Source: Bos javanicus
Lineage: Eukaryota > Chordata > Mammalia > Artiodactyla > Bovidae
DNA length: 64,000 nucleotides
Direction of reading: 5' to 3'
Assembly: GCF_032452875.1 (NCBI RefSeq)
Contig: NC_083890.1
Coordinates: 42,778,483 to 42,842,482 of the forward strand
Shown one piece after another: positions 32,420 through 43,455 of this stretch. The notes below the pieces were generated by a model, which ran no database searches, was not told where the DNA came from, and saw nothing but the letters and a program-made list of their open reading frames with translations. The translations under genes and the position numbers were made by a program. Numbering within the stretch: the stretch's first letter is position 1; each line of letters begins with the position of its first letter.

Positions 32420-33058
32420 TGCAGGAGAGGATAAAGTTTTCCTCAACCCTCTTAGGATCCCTGTCTGAGTCTGAAGGTGAAACTAACGAAGACAAAGCAA
32501 CAGGAGAAAGACACATACATTTATTTACTGTTCAGTTTCACGTGACCCAGAGCCTGCGTGAGGAAATGAAGACCTGAAGAAACAGTCCCGAGTCATGTCT
32601 CAGTTTTTCTTTTTTTGGCGCACGGGCTCAGTTGCTCCACGGCATAAGCGTGTGGAATCTTCCCAGATCGGGGATCGAACCTGTGTCCCCTGTGTTGGTA
32701 GGTGGATTCTTTACTACTGAGCTACCAGGGAAGCCCTCTGTCTTAGTGTTGATGAACAGTAGATAGTTGTGGAGAAATAAGACAGGTTAAAGAGGTGAAG
32801 GAAAAAAATGGTCAAGGGAGTGAACTGGGGGAGACTTGGCCAGGAAACCCTTTGCCTTCAGAGATAAGGATGCTCCTCTCCTCCAGGTGTGGGAGGTCAC
32901 TTCTCATCTGAGAGCTTTATGACCTGTTTCATGGGAGAAGGGTAGGGAAAAGTCAGAGTGACCTTCCTGCTACTGCTGTCTTCTCAAACCCCTTCAGCTT
33001 AAAATATTCACTCTGCCAAGGCTCCATATCGGGGGGTGGCGTGTCGTGAACCCCATGA
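32420..33058 (-). mobile_element. ERV-type LTR (family A) with nested CHR
   Basis: Matches the 26.56-kb LTR block by block in reverse: 'gcaggagaggataaagttttcctc', 'gaaatgaagacctgaagaaac', 'ttcagagataaggatgctcc', 'ccttcagcttaaaatattca', 'gtcgtgaacccc'. A CHR SINE fragment interrupts it. Confidence 0.68.
32605..32738 (-). mobile_element. CHR SINE fragment nested in LTR
   Basis: Reads 'ttttggcgcacgggctcagttg', 'gtgtggaatcttcccagatc', 'gggatcgaacctgtgtcccc' and the head 'actactgagctaccaggg'. Flanks tgtctcagt (32596-32604) and tgtcttagt (32739-32747) give a 9-bp duplication with one mismatch. Confidence 0.85.
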
Positions 33059-33061
33059 AGA

Positions 33062-33870
33062 TACTGCACCTCCTTCTCCAGCAACTGTGCTGCCTCTCTT
33101 TCAGGAGAGGATGTGGTTGAATTTTCCCCTTTTCTGGTCCACCTTCTCCCCATTCACTGGCTTCAGTTTCTACTCTTTGGGGCAGAAAAGAAAGGAAACA
33201 GAGATAATAACATTCTTAGTTGAGTGACACTGCTGTACGATGGCATCGTGACCTCTGGACCATAGATGTTTCGAGTTGACTTTCTTAAGGGCAGTCTCAT
33301 GCATTCTCTCCTCTTGACTCTTAAGGATACTGTCTACAACAGCCCAGGCCAACAGTATCAAACTGGGCTGCATCTCGGGTCCCTAGGATATAGGCAACTT
33401 CGCCCTGCCATTGCAGGGAATGTCATGATATAGCTCTCCTTCTGGTGACCGTGGCTTACTGACGTTCTCCCCAGGGATGAATCTGGCATAAATCCTCTGT
33501 GAGTTCCCAGCTGCAGAGGATACGCGTCCAGCTCTCTGGTGGTTTGCTGAAGCCCCTCTCTCAAATGTGAAGGAAGAACGAGGTGTCTAGGTAGAAGCTC
33601 CGGTTAGAGGCAGGTGGTCCCCAGAGGGAGGCGCTCATCTAAGGTTGCAGCTTTGACTCTCAAGCTGCTCCACAGATAACAGACGCATTGAGTCCTGGAC
33701 TTGCCCGTGTGCTGGGGACAGAGAGACGAAACCCAAGAAGCAGGGTTCCAAGGCTTCCCATACACGACATGGCACAGGGATCTTTAGCCCCTCTTTCTAC
33801 CCAGTGATTGTATGCAGTTCCATGAGAAGGAAGAGATTACAACAGGACAGCCTAAGTCCTAAGTCTGAAT
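33062..33870. other. Unassigned sequence, no gene seen
   Basis: No nameable repeat and no convincing frame. Confidence 0.35.
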
Positions 33871-33880
33871 GCCCCTTTTT

Positions 33881-34222
33881 AAAAATAATAATTTGTATTT
33901 ATTTATTTAGTTTTGGCCGTGCTGGGTCTTCATTGCCGCGCAGGCTTTTCTCTAGCTGTGACCAGTGCGAGCTACTCTGTATTTGGGCCCTCGGGCTTCT
34001 CATTGCAGTGACTTCTCCCGTTGCGGAGCACAAGCTGGAGGTGCTTGGGCTTCAGTAGCTGTGGCCATGGGCTCAGTAGTTTGGACCCCCGGGCTCTACA
34101 GCACAGGCTCAGTAGTTGTGGCACACAGGCTTAGTGGCTCCGTGGCACGTGGGATCTTCCTGGATCCGGGATCGAACCTGTGTCTCCTGTATTGGCAGGT
34201 AGATTCTTTACCACTGTGGACC
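33881..34222 (-). mobile_element. CHR SINE, near full length
   Basis: Classic order: T-rich tail end, 'ttttggccgtgctgggtcttcattg', 'ggcttctcattgcagtg', 'tggcacacaggcttagtg', 'gggatcttcctggatc', 'gggatcgaacctgtgtctcc'. Imperfect flanking ctgaa..ccccttttt words suggest the target duplication. tRNA-Glu-derived family of Cetartiodactyla. Confidence 0.9.
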
Positions 34223-34224
34223 CT

Positions 34225-35118
34225 GAACCCCTTTTCTTGATTGTTGAAAATACTGAGTTAAAAATTTTAGAAAGGCAAATGGAGCCTAGACTCCCAAGTC
34301 TTCTCTGCAATGGGTCTTCCCAAATTGCAGATTTAATTTCCAGCTCAAGGACTGCCATAAGCAGGCTGGGTAATCCACACCCCATTCTTCAACCAAATCT
34401 ACATCTCTTATTGATTTAAAAGGTGAAATTGTCCTTGGTGATCAGCTTGACTTTTAAAAATTCAGTTAGTGAATTTTCAAAATACATTAGCATCTTAAAC
34501 TGTCTGATCTGTCCCTCTAAAGGCCGGCATTTATTACCCCATTCCTCAGAATGTGTTGCAAGATAGCAATTTTTTGTGGACCCCTTCTAAGGCAATGATA
34601 GCAAGATGAGACTTCCTGCAGCCTTTTAGAGGAGAAAAAAAAAATTTAGGGGTATTGCTTAATCGGCAGTTTTAAAAAGACCCACGTGAAATCATAAAAT
34701 GCACGCGTCTCTGAAAGTATGTTCATGAGACTATCATAAAAAGACCTGACTAAAAAAATACTTGCATCTAGAAGAGGGGGAAATGAAGGCATTTTCCTCT
34801 TGAGCATAGCAGAGGGTTCTTTGTTTCTCAATTTAATGGAATTCTAATCGAAAAACACTCAATGATCCATTTAAATAACAATGCCAGGTCTGACACAAAA
34901 ATTCACAAAAACAAGGAAATCAATACCAACAGCTGAAAACTTAGCACAACCGGGCTGCCCTCAGCTCAGACTATTGAGTCAACAAATTAAAAGATGCCTC
35001 ACTACGCCTTCTAGACACGGGTGTAAAAGTCCTGGCTTTGACAGCAATTTGAATTTTTACTCCTTAAGGAAAGTTGTGAAGCTTGAAAAGCAATTCTTTT
35101 GTTTTCTTTGCAGGGAAG

Positions 35119-35119
<1 letters not shown>
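34225..35119. other. Unassigned A/T-rich sequence
   Basis: No gene is supported. A poly(A) run lies at 34634-34644. Confidence 0.35.

Positions 35120-35154
<35 letters not shown>
35120..35154 (+). repeat. (GT)n microsatellite
   Basis: Uninterrupted GT run of about 17 units. Confidence 0.95.
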
Positions 35155-35158
<4 letters not shown>

Positions 35159-35750
35159 CTAAACGGCATTTGAAGGCTTAAGTGTTTGAGTCCATGAAAG
35201 TGAACAGACCATATGGTCTATTGTAGAATAAGTAATTACAGACTTATTAAAAATACATGTTAATTTTACTCACTGACACTCCATGATAATGGCTTCCTCA
35301 GGATCTAATCCATTCTGCCGATTATACTTATCTATTTCTAGTTCAGGAACCTCTGGTCCTGAACAAACGGCTCGAGCAAGATGAGAGCTGACCCAATCCT
35401 ACCACAGAAGATGAAATCACCACTTTTCAGAGATGTCAATAATTTAAGATGACTTTCTCTGTTGCCCTTTACATACTCACTTCAAGCCAGAGGCAGATAA
35501 AACAGAAAAGAGGCTTCTACTCCCCTCACCGCCTCAATCTGAAGGGAAAAAAGTACCAAAATATGCTAATTTTATAGGAGACAAGACAGAAATTTCCTTG
35601 AGTTGCCTCCTTAAAGAATATAGTACTCATTTACTTAACAACTCCAGAGTAAATCATTGATACTTGAACATGGGTTATAAATTGTATCCCCATCTGGTTT
35701 GGGGAAACTAGCTTTGACATTTCTCCCAGCTGTTAATGACCAAGTTACTT
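35155..35750. other. Unassigned sequence, no gene seen
   Basis: Unique-looking, repeat-poor, no frame of interest. Confidence 0.35.
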
Positions 35751-35753
35751 ATC

Positions 35754-35916
35754 AATACTTCTCAAATTTTAATATGCTTATGAATCACCAGGGAATGTTG
35801 TGAAATACAGATTCTGATACAGTAGGTGTGGATGGGGCCTGAGAGCCTGCATTTCTAACAAACTCCTTGGCGATGCTGATGCTACTGATCTGGGGACCAT
35901 TCTCTGAATAGCAAGG
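35754..35916 (+). mobile_element. MER5A hAT-Charlie transposon
   Basis: Reads the familiar MER5A order: 'cttctcaaattttaatatgc', 'tgaatcaccagggaatg', 'agattctgatacagtagg', 'ggggcctgagagcctgcatttc', 'gatgctgatgctactgatc', 'ggggaccattctctga'. Nearly complete. Confidence 0.88.
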
Positions 35917-36950
35917 ACTTGGCTGACTGACAAGATGCTCTGGTGCTGGCCCATGCAGACTCAAGCTGGAGAATAGACCAAGTATCTCTATTAGCAGACT
36001 ATCAGTTGAATACAGATTATAACCCAGGCCTTAATTCTGAATATTAAACTTTATTTTCTTAGACTTTCTTTCTTTAACCACTGAAGTTTCCTTAGAGCTG
36101 ATAAATCTGACCAGAAGACCCTGCCCTTCCATGGGATGCCATTCTAAAGAATAATTACAGAATACATTTCTCTCTCTTATAATCTAGGCCTGCTCGTTGT
36201 TAATCTGAGGTTAATAAATCTCCAAAGCTTTGTTGCTTATGAGTCTATATAACTCAAATCAGTCATGTGTCTTTTTAAACGGAAATATATTTATTATTTT
36301 TGAGAATTATAGATGACATATATTCCCCATAATAAAAAATCAAACAAGGAATAATCTAACATGTATTCTTCCCAGTTTAAATTGGTACCCCAGCAAAATA
36401 TGACACATCATGGACATCTGAATAGATGAAGTATCAAACATGAAATCTTGGAATGCCAAGTATAGTAATATGCCATTAAGGTAATTATAGCAATAGGTAC
36501 CAGGTACTGAGAGTCTGCTTTGCAGAGCACCGGACTGTGTGCCCTGGCTGTATCATACACTTCAAGTTTGTAATGGCCAGCATTCCTGGATTCAAGGAAA
36601 GAGACACAAGCTGATTAATTCTGAGCAGAAAAGTACTGAAACAGTGTCAGAATGGAAGGCTAGAAAACTGAGCTCTGAAAATGAGCAGGAATCAAGGAAG
36701 GCTGAGCAGTGGGGACATAGCCTGGATCTTGTCACAGGGTCACTCTGGCCAGGACCTCGCCATTCTCAGACTCTGGGCCCCTGATGCAGCCTCCAGAAGG
36801 GACTTTGTTGCTGTCCCCAGAAGAGTGAAAGGCTCAGTTTTCCCGTGGGGCTGGAATCCTGCCTCCCCGTTGGGACTCACACCATGGATTCCCCCAGGGT
36901 TGTCATAGAACAAAACAGAGTCCACAGCTTTTCATTATCTTGCTTGATCC
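35917..36950. other. Unassigned sequence, no gene seen
   Basis: No gene is supported. The frames at 36.5-36.9 kb overlap on both strands and lack domains. Confidence 0.35.
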
Positions 36951-36957
36951 TTACAAC

Positions 36958-37692
36958 TTGGTGACCAGGTTCCCCAAAATATGGTACCTTGGCATACTGA
37001 ATACTTTAAGGATTTGGGAAGCAGCACTTGCAGGAGGGGCTTTCTGATTCTCCCCTGAAGTAGGTTGTAAAGCCCTCGTGTGAGAAGTGCCCTCTCTAAC
37101 CTGGAGAGAAGCATCCTTGTTTCCTAAGACAACGGAATACAGAGAGGGACACCTAGGCTTGGCCAAGTCTCTACCCGTCCACTAGACTCACCCTGTACCC
37201 TTCGTCCTAACTCTGATTGTCCGCTCTTCATCAAGCTTAGCATAAAGCACCCAGGTTCAGCAGTTTCTTCCAGTCTTCATTTTCTGGTGAAGGCCCCTCT
37301 GTGGTGTAAAACTTACATTGAATAAACTTGAGTTGTTGATGCTGCTGCTGCTGCTGCTAAGTCGCTTCAGTCGCGTCCGACTCTGTGTGACCCCATAGAC
37401 GGCAGCCCATCAGGCTCCCCTGTCCCTGGGATTCTCCAGGCAAGAACACTGGAGTGGGTTGCCATTTCCTTCTCCAATGCATGAAAGTGAAAAGTGAAAA
37501 GGAAGTGGCTCAGTCGTGTCCAACTCTTCACGACCCCATGGACTGCAGCCTACCAGGCTCCTCCATCCATGGGATTTTCCAGGCAAGCATACTGGAGTAG
37601 GGTGCCATCGTCTTCTCCGGTTGTTGATGTTACAGGGATCCTAACCAAGACCCTAGAAAGTCAGAGGGAAAAGATATCCAGTCTTCCCTACA
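36958..37692 (+). mobile_element. ERV-type LTR (family A) with nested BOV-A2
   Basis: Shows 'ccccaaaatatggtaccttggc', 'taaagccctcgtgtgagaag', 'tccgctcttcatcaagc', 'tttcttccagtcttcatttt', then a BOV-A2, then 'accctagaaagtcagaggg' and the end 'cttccctaca'. It is the same family as the 20.8, 26.6 and 32.4 kb copies. Confidence 0.65.
37342..37619 (-). mobile_element. BOV-A2 SINE nested in LTR
   Basis: Complete dimer with its (GCT)n tail at the left. A perfect 10-bp target duplication gttgttgatg lies at 37332-37341 and 37620-37629. Confidence 0.93.
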
Positions 37693-37699
37693 TGGCAGA

Positions 37700-37820
37700 A
37701 GCTGATAGTATTGTTGCCATTTTTGAGAGGAGGATCCTGGATCCTAAGGGTGAAGCAATTTACCCAAGAAGCAAAGGTTCTGCCACTTAAGCCCAGCACT
37801 CTCTTACCCTTAAACCACGC
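37700..37820 (-). mobile_element. Probable MIR fragment
   Basis: 'ttgttgccatttttgagagg' and 'ggttctgccacttaagcccagc' follow the reverse MIR order. It is diverged. Confidence 0.45.
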
Positions 37821-37824
37821 TCCC

Positions 37825-39220
37825 TGCCCCCTGCCCTTTGACTTCATGCCTCATCCTGAGGTGGAGGAAGCTGTATACCTTTCATCTGTGTATCTTTTGG
37901 ATCAGAATCTTACCAGTGTCCTAAGGGGCAGGAAGAGAAACAAAAGCAAAACAAAAATAAATAAAGGAGTTGATTCCCTGCCCCCTCCAGTGGTTGTCAG
38001 TCTCTTCATCTCTAAGAGAAGCTGCAGCAGAGAATCAAGGCCACAACAGAACCAGTTCCCCTCGCCCTTGTTTCTTCCTCGACGCCTCTTAGCACAGTAG
38101 ACACTACTCACTTTATGCTGAGAATTTAGGTTACGGGGTTCTCCTTCTCAGACTCATCTCCAGCAGAAATCTTCTTCCTTCCTTCCCCACCTGTGGATGT
38201 TCACCACCAGTTCCCCCTGATGAAATATATTCACAAATGAAAGTCCTCACGACCCCAAAAACTGCCACGCGAGGCTACAGAGTGGTCATGAAATGCTTTG
38301 GGCAGAGGTGACAGCTCTGGAGAAAGAAGCTTAGTGTTCTGAAGGGACTTCTGGCCCAGATGTGACCTGGAGGGTTGGCTTTGTCTTAAGAAGGTCACAA
38401 AACAAAGATACAGGATGGTTGTGATAATCTGAAGACCTTTGGCTTAAACTGAAGACCATGGCTCTGGGCCAGCCAGGGCAGTCCATCAGGATGCCTCATG
38501 AGGTTAGAAAAAGAGAAATAGTGTATTTCCTGAAGTCTGGAAATTAAATTTTCCCCCCATTACTTTCAGAATGGTCTAGATTTCACTTCCTCCCCCAGCC
38601 GTATTCCCACTTTGGTAGGAAAAAAAAAAAAAAGTGCTTAGATCAGCAGAAAAGATTAATACATCAGCAATTCTGTTATTGTGTGTATTGATTCTCAAGG
38701 GGCCAGAGCAGAACTCAAAGGTGAGTGTAAGTGGAAAATACACATAGGCAATATTCTACTAGCTGTATTTATGAGCCATTTGGGGCATCCCAGGAGGGCT
38801 ACAGTTTAAAATCTATCAAAGCTTTGGCTTTTTTCTCTTCTTCCCAAGGAGATGCCAACAACTGTTCATTCTGCAAGTTTCTGTAAGGTCTCGATGCTCC
38901 CCATGAGTGGTACCTAGAAGGAGAATAGTGATCATCCTGCCGATAAATGAGAGGTGTTGGGGGTTGAGGTGGAGGAAAAAACCTGCCTTGTTCCAGTTTT
39001 TCATTTTACACCCATCATTTGAAAGCACAAAATGTGCACATTCTAGCCTGTGACATGGCCAGTTACCTTCTGATTTCATATACTGAGTTTTATAATGATC
39101 CATAGGCATGCTCTATTTTAAAAACCAAAATATTGAATCCAATTTGTTTACTTTGTTCTTTTCCTTTTTACTGATTTCCTCATTGTTTAGAATAAATAGT
39201 CTCATTTCAAATATGTGTGT
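37825..39220. other. Repeat-poor unassigned sequence
   Basis: A poly(A) run lies at 38620-38634. No gene or nameable repeat. Confidence 0.35.
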
Positions 39221-39223
39221 GTG

Positions 39224-39424
39224 TGTATGCTCAGTCGCTCAGTTGTGTCTGACTCTTGGTGATCTTATGGATTGTAGCCTGCCAGGCTCCTCTGTCCATG
39301 GAATTTTTCAGACAAGAATACTGGAGCAAGTTGCCATTTCCTAATCCCAGGGATCTTCCTGACCCAGGAATTGAACCCTCGTCTCTTGCATCTCCTGCAT
39401 TGGCAGGCAGATTCTTTATCAATG
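39224..39424 (-). mobile_element. Bov-tA SINE
   Basis: From 'atgctcagtcgctcagttgtg' to 'ggcaggcagattctttatc'. Its final head segment has been lost. Confidence 0.9.
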
Positions 39425-39489
39425 TGTTTCAAGAAATAAGTTTGCTCCACGATGGATGAACCAAATCAGGCTATTAAAGATGTATCCAG

Positions 39490-39640
39490 GCATTCTCATG
39501 GACTCATTGATTCACTCATCCAAAATACATTCATATAATATCTCCTCCATGCAAGATTTTGTCCCAGCATCTAGGGATAGAGAAATATCCTCTAGAAAAG
39601 CTCACAGTCCTGTGGAGATGCCAGATAGGTAAACATGATT
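39490..39640 (+). mobile_element. Possible ancient L2-age repeat
   Basis: 'attgattcactcatccaaaatac' and 'tctagaaaagctcacagtcctgtgg' recall a common ancient repeat. The assignment is tentative. Confidence 0.35.
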
Positions 39641-39757
39641 AGAGAATAGTGTGGGAAGTGTTGTCAAAATAAAAAGTTACCATTTTTGAGTATTATCTAT
39701 TCTGGTACTATGTATGTTAGAGCAAATTATCTCTAATCCTCCCACTACTCTCTGATA

Positions 39758-39968
39758 GGGCTTCCCAGGTGATGCAGTGGTAAAGAATCCACCTGTAATG
39801 CAAGAGATACAAGTGATGTGGGTTCAATCCTTGGGTTGGGAAGATCCCTGGGAGAGGGAAGTGGCAACCCACTCCAGTGTTCTTGCCTGGAGAATCCCAT
39901 GGTCAGAGGAGCCTGATGAGCTATAGTCCATGGAGTGGCAAAGAGTCGAAGATGACTAAGCATCTAAA
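39758..39968 (+). mobile_element. Bov-tA SINE, full length
   Basis: From 'gggcttcccaggtgatgcag' to 'agtcgaagatgactaagc'. It lies between two halves of what may be one reverse MIR (to 40055). Confidence 0.9.
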
Positions 39969-39979
39969 AAACAAGAACA

Positions 39980-40055
39980 AAATCCTCCAGTAAATTTCAT
40001 TATCCCCTTTGTTTAAGGAAAGAGACCAAAAGAGACTTAGAGACTTTGCCTAAGG
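39980..40055 (-). mobile_element. MIR fragment
   Basis: 'atttcattatcccctttgtttaaggaaagagac' and 'actttgcctaaggctc' fit the reverse MIR core. It directly abuts the BovB tail. Confidence 0.5.
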
Positions 40056-41046
40056 CTCAGTTCAGTTCAGTTCAGTCGCTCAGTCCTGTCTGACTCTGTG
40101 ACCCCATGAACTGCAGCATGCCAGGCCTCCCTGTCCATCACCAACTCCTGGAGTCCACCCTAACCCATGTCCATTGTGTCGGTGATGCCATCCAACCATC
40201 TCATCCTCTGTCATCCCCTTCTCCTCCTGCTCTCAATCTTTCTCAGCATCAGGGTTTTTTCAAATGAGTCAGCTCTCCGCATCAGGTGGCCAAAGAACTG
40301 GAGTTTCAGCTTCAACATCAGTCCCTCCAATGAACACCCAGGACTGATCTCCTTTAGGATGGACTGGTTGGATCTCCTTGCAATCAAGGGACTCTCAAGA
40401 GTCTTCTCCAACACCACAGTTCAAAAACATCAATTCTTTGGTGCTCAGCTTTCTTTATAGTCCAACCCTCACATCCATACATGACTACTGAAAAAACCAT
40501 AGCCTTGGCTAGATGGACCTTTGTTGGTAAAGTAATGTCTCTGTTTCTTAATATGCTATCTAGGTTGGTCATAGCTTTCCTTCCAAGAAGCAAGCGTCTT
40601 TTAATTTCATGGCTGCAATCACCATCTGCAGTGATTTTGGAGCCCCAAAAAATAAAGTCTGACTGTTTCCACTGTTTCCCCACTTATTTCCCATGAAGTG
40701 ATGGGATCAGATGCCATGATCTTAGCTTTCTGAATATTGAGCTTTAAGCCAACTTTTTCACTCTCTTCTTTCACTTTCATCAAGAGGCTCTTTAGTTCTT
40801 CTTCACTTTCTGCCATAAGGGTGGTGTCATCTGCATATCTGAGGTTATTGAGATTTCTCCGGGCAATCTTGATTCCAGCTTGTGCTTCTTCCAGCCCAGC
40901 GTTTCTCATGATGTACTCTGCATAGAAGTTAAATAAGCAGGGTGACAACATACAGCTTTGATGTACTCCTTTTCCTATTTGGAACCAGTCTGTTGTTCCA
41001 TGTCCAGTTCTAATGCTGCTTCCTGACCTGTATACAGGTTTCTCAG
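40056..41046 (-). mobile_element. BovB (RTE-type) LINE, 5'-truncated
   Basis: The left end is the (GTTCA)n-like tail of BovB, followed by its 3' UTR ('cagcatgccaggcctccctgtcc', 'tctcagcatcagggtt') and the C-terminal half of its reverse-transcriptase frame. The right end near 41046 is an internal truncation point. It is non-functional. Confidence 0.92.
40211..41046 (-). pseudogene. BovB reverse transcriptase, C-terminal relic
   Basis: This frame is the remnant of the RTE-clade LINE reverse transcriptase that copies BovB RNA at nicked chromosomal DNA. The catalytic YADD motif is intact at 40826-40837 (minus strand) within LRYADDTTLMAES. Downstream comes the thumb-like ESEKVGLKLNIQKAK stretch. 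The frame then breaks near 40650-40690: SGETVETV continues in one frame, while FIFWGSKITADGD and the rest continue in another, ending at about 40384. The N-terminal endonuclease and early RT motifs are absent because the insertion is 5'-truncated. A second interruption separates the terminal segment at 40211-40417. Nothing suggests host domestication: the frame is broken, and the open frame extends past the repeat only by chance. Confidence 0.85.
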
Positions 41047-41049
41047 CCC

Positions 41050-41555
41050 TGGGATCCCAGCTTGGGCTGTGAGGCTCTACAACTCCTATTCTTTGCATGT
41101 TGCTCCAGAGTGCACCAAGAGAGCAAAAACAACTCATCCAGGCCTGGTAAGGGTCCCAGGAAGGCTTCCCAGAGGAGGTGAGCCAACGGGGAGATTGTGG
41201 TGGTGGGAGAGGCTTTCCTTTACGACATCTCCTTACACCCATACCCACCCCCTTAGATACAGCCTCATCAAAATGTGTCCAGACTCAAGCTGTGGGAGAA
41301 GGAAGGTGACAATCCCACTTTTTTTTGGTTGCTGTAGGAAAACCAGGCCAGGAAATGAACACATGTAATGATCAAGGGGAAGCTGTAGTCAGTAGCAAAG
41401 GTGACGTGACTTTTGGCCATAGTAGGTCCAGAGGAAGAACTGGCATCTACCAAACAGCCCCTAGAAACATGGAACTTCAGCTTTGTCATTCTGAACCATC
41501 ACGTCTCCTCCCCAAGGCTTCGCTAACTTTCCTCTCACATGGATAAAGAGAGCTG
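41050..41555. other. Unassigned sequence, no gene seen
   Basis: No nameable repeat and no defended exon. Confidence 0.35.
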
Positions 41556-41559
41556 CCGA

Positions 41560-42760
41560 GGAACTGGAATTAAATAGAGTAAAATATCTTATTATTTTGA
41601 GAAATGGGAGAGTGTGAGCCTCATTTGAATTAATTTTTAAAAAACATTCTTCCTCTAGGATTTGTTTAAAGAAATACTAATAATTACGTTACAGTATTTC
41701 TTTCTTCTTTTTTCTTTTTTGCTATAAACTCAGAAATGAATGGGGTACTAATAAGGAAAATTAGCTAAATGAATCTAGGGTTTCATTTGTACAAACATTG
41801 TGTAAGAAGTGTAGACTCATAAACTTACAGATATCTAAATTACAACCCTTCATTCAAACTTCTTACCCAGGAAGATCACGTGCCTTAATTAATACAAATT
41901 CCAAAATGCTGGGCCCAATTAAGGTAATTTTACTGTACAGCAAATCAGGAGGCAGGATATTATAATTCTGTGCTTATATGAAGAAACAGCTCTGAGTAGC
42001 AGTATTAAAAAATGTTCGAAGCCACTCAAAACACCGGGAGAGATTTAGTATGTGTATGTCGTGTTGTGTCAGAAGCCCTGTAATTGCCCTAGAACTGTTG
42101 CGCTTTCTGTATACTGATCACTGACTGCCTCCCGCGTGACCAGGTCCCCATAAATATGAGCAGGACGCAGTCAGCAAGGTACACCCATGCTGGAGGGGAG
42201 AACACGGCCGCCACACACGTAGATATGGGTGTGATAAATCCAACACACACTCACCATTCCTGTCCTCCTCTGGCCTTAATTCCCTGGAGAACGAGTTGAG
42301 TACTTTGGTAGATGAATAAACTTTCTACGGAAAGAAAGTTTAACAGAGTGGCTTAGAATTGTCATACCGTCTCCTAGAAGAGAAACACCAAGGATGGGAA
42401 CATCAGGCTTTTGTAAGAAGATGATCTTGCCCTTGGCTTATAGGATCTTGGCTTGTGGATCCAACACCAATTTTTGAATTTTCAGCTTCGCAAAAATGAA
42501 ATGTGTCTAATTTAATGGAATTTGTTGGCAAACCTAATTTGCTTGTTTTTCCAAAAGTGACAGGAAGGGCCGTGAGTGTAATGAGAGAGGTGGCGGGACC
42601 TGGTTCTCTGTTTATTTTCCCCAAAGCTATTATTGAAGGGCGTCTGGAGAGTGATCTCGAAGTCCGTGGAAATTCACACGGTGATGCTCATTTTATTCCC
42701 GTGTACTCCGTCCCTCTCAGAGCCCTCCTGCGGATGGTTCACCCCCATCCCTTCCACCAG
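41560..42760. other. Long repeat-free island, candidate conserved non-coding DNA
   Basis: About 1.2 kb with no recognisable repeat, which is unusual for this window. It contains 'gtgccttaattaatac', 'cccaattaaggtaattttac' and 'ctaatttaatggaatttg', with scattered CpGs near 42.0-42.2 and 42.6 kb. No convincing coding frame (the 151-residue frame at 42503-42958 lacks a domain). Confidence 0.35.
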
Positions 42761-43046
42761 CATGGCCAGGCACAGTCCCTCGAGCTGCTGTCCTGTCCCA
42801 GATGCCCAGGGGCAGACCTCTTCTCCCCTCTGGTCTGGCACTGGGGCACCCCTGAGGGCCTGCTGCTTCCTTCCCGAAGGGAGAGGCCCACAGCGCCTGC
42901 CTGCATTATCTGGGGTGCTGGTCCCTGGGCACCTCTTCCCACCGCTCCTTCCATCTGAAGTCTCCTTTTAAGAAGTTCACCTTCCAATTAAGCCTCCGTC
43001 ATGACAGATGGGTTTAAGGGACCAATTAATCCACTTGCTGGGCGTG
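42761..43046. other. Unassigned GC-rich sequence
   Basis: C/T-rich. Overlapping frames on both strands are explained by composition. Confidence 0.35.
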
Positions 43047-43054
43047 CCCTACAG

Positions 43055-43447
43055 CAGGGTCCCCAACCTCCAGGATCTAATGCCTGATGATCTGAGGTGG
43101 AGTTGATGTGATAATAATAGAAATAAAGCACACAATAAATGCACTGTCCTTCTCTCTCTCTTTAGTCACTAAGGCGTGTCTGACTCTTGCGACCCTACGG
43201 ACTGGAGCCCGCCAGGCTCCTCTGTCCATGGGATTCTCCAGGCAAGAATACTGGAGTGGGTTGCCATTTCCTTCTCCAGGGGATCTTCCCGACCCAGGAC
43301 TCGAACCCAGGTCTCCTGCATTGCAAGCAGATTCTTTACCAACTGAGCTATGACATCACCCCAAAACCATCCCCGGCCTCACCAGTTCATGGAAAGATGG
43401 TCTTCCATGAAACCAGCCCCTGGTGCCAAAAAGGCTGGGGACCTCTG
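43055..43447. mobile_element. Non-autonomous hAT relic with TIRs and 8-bp duplication
   Basis: The left end cagggtccccaacc pairs with the right end ggctggggacctctg as inverted repeats. Flanking ccctacag (43047-43054) and ccctgcag (43448-43455) are an 8-bp target duplication with one mismatch, the hAT hallmark. The interior ('atctaatgcctgatgatctgagg', 'gtcttccatgaaaccagcccctgg') matches a familiar mammalian MER element. A Bov-tA sits inside. Confidence 0.85.
43151..43355 (-). mobile_element. Bov-tA SINE nested in hAT relic
   Basis: From 'tttagtcactaaggcgtgtctg' to 'taccaactgagctatga'. The outermost head bases are missing. Confidence 0.9.
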
Positions 43448-43455
43448 CCCTGCAG

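Noticed and set aside
40619..41248. 209-residue frame as a host protein
   Set aside because: Its recognisable part is BovB reverse transcriptase. The extra N-terminal residues run into unrelated flanking DNA and the frame breaks at the 3' side.
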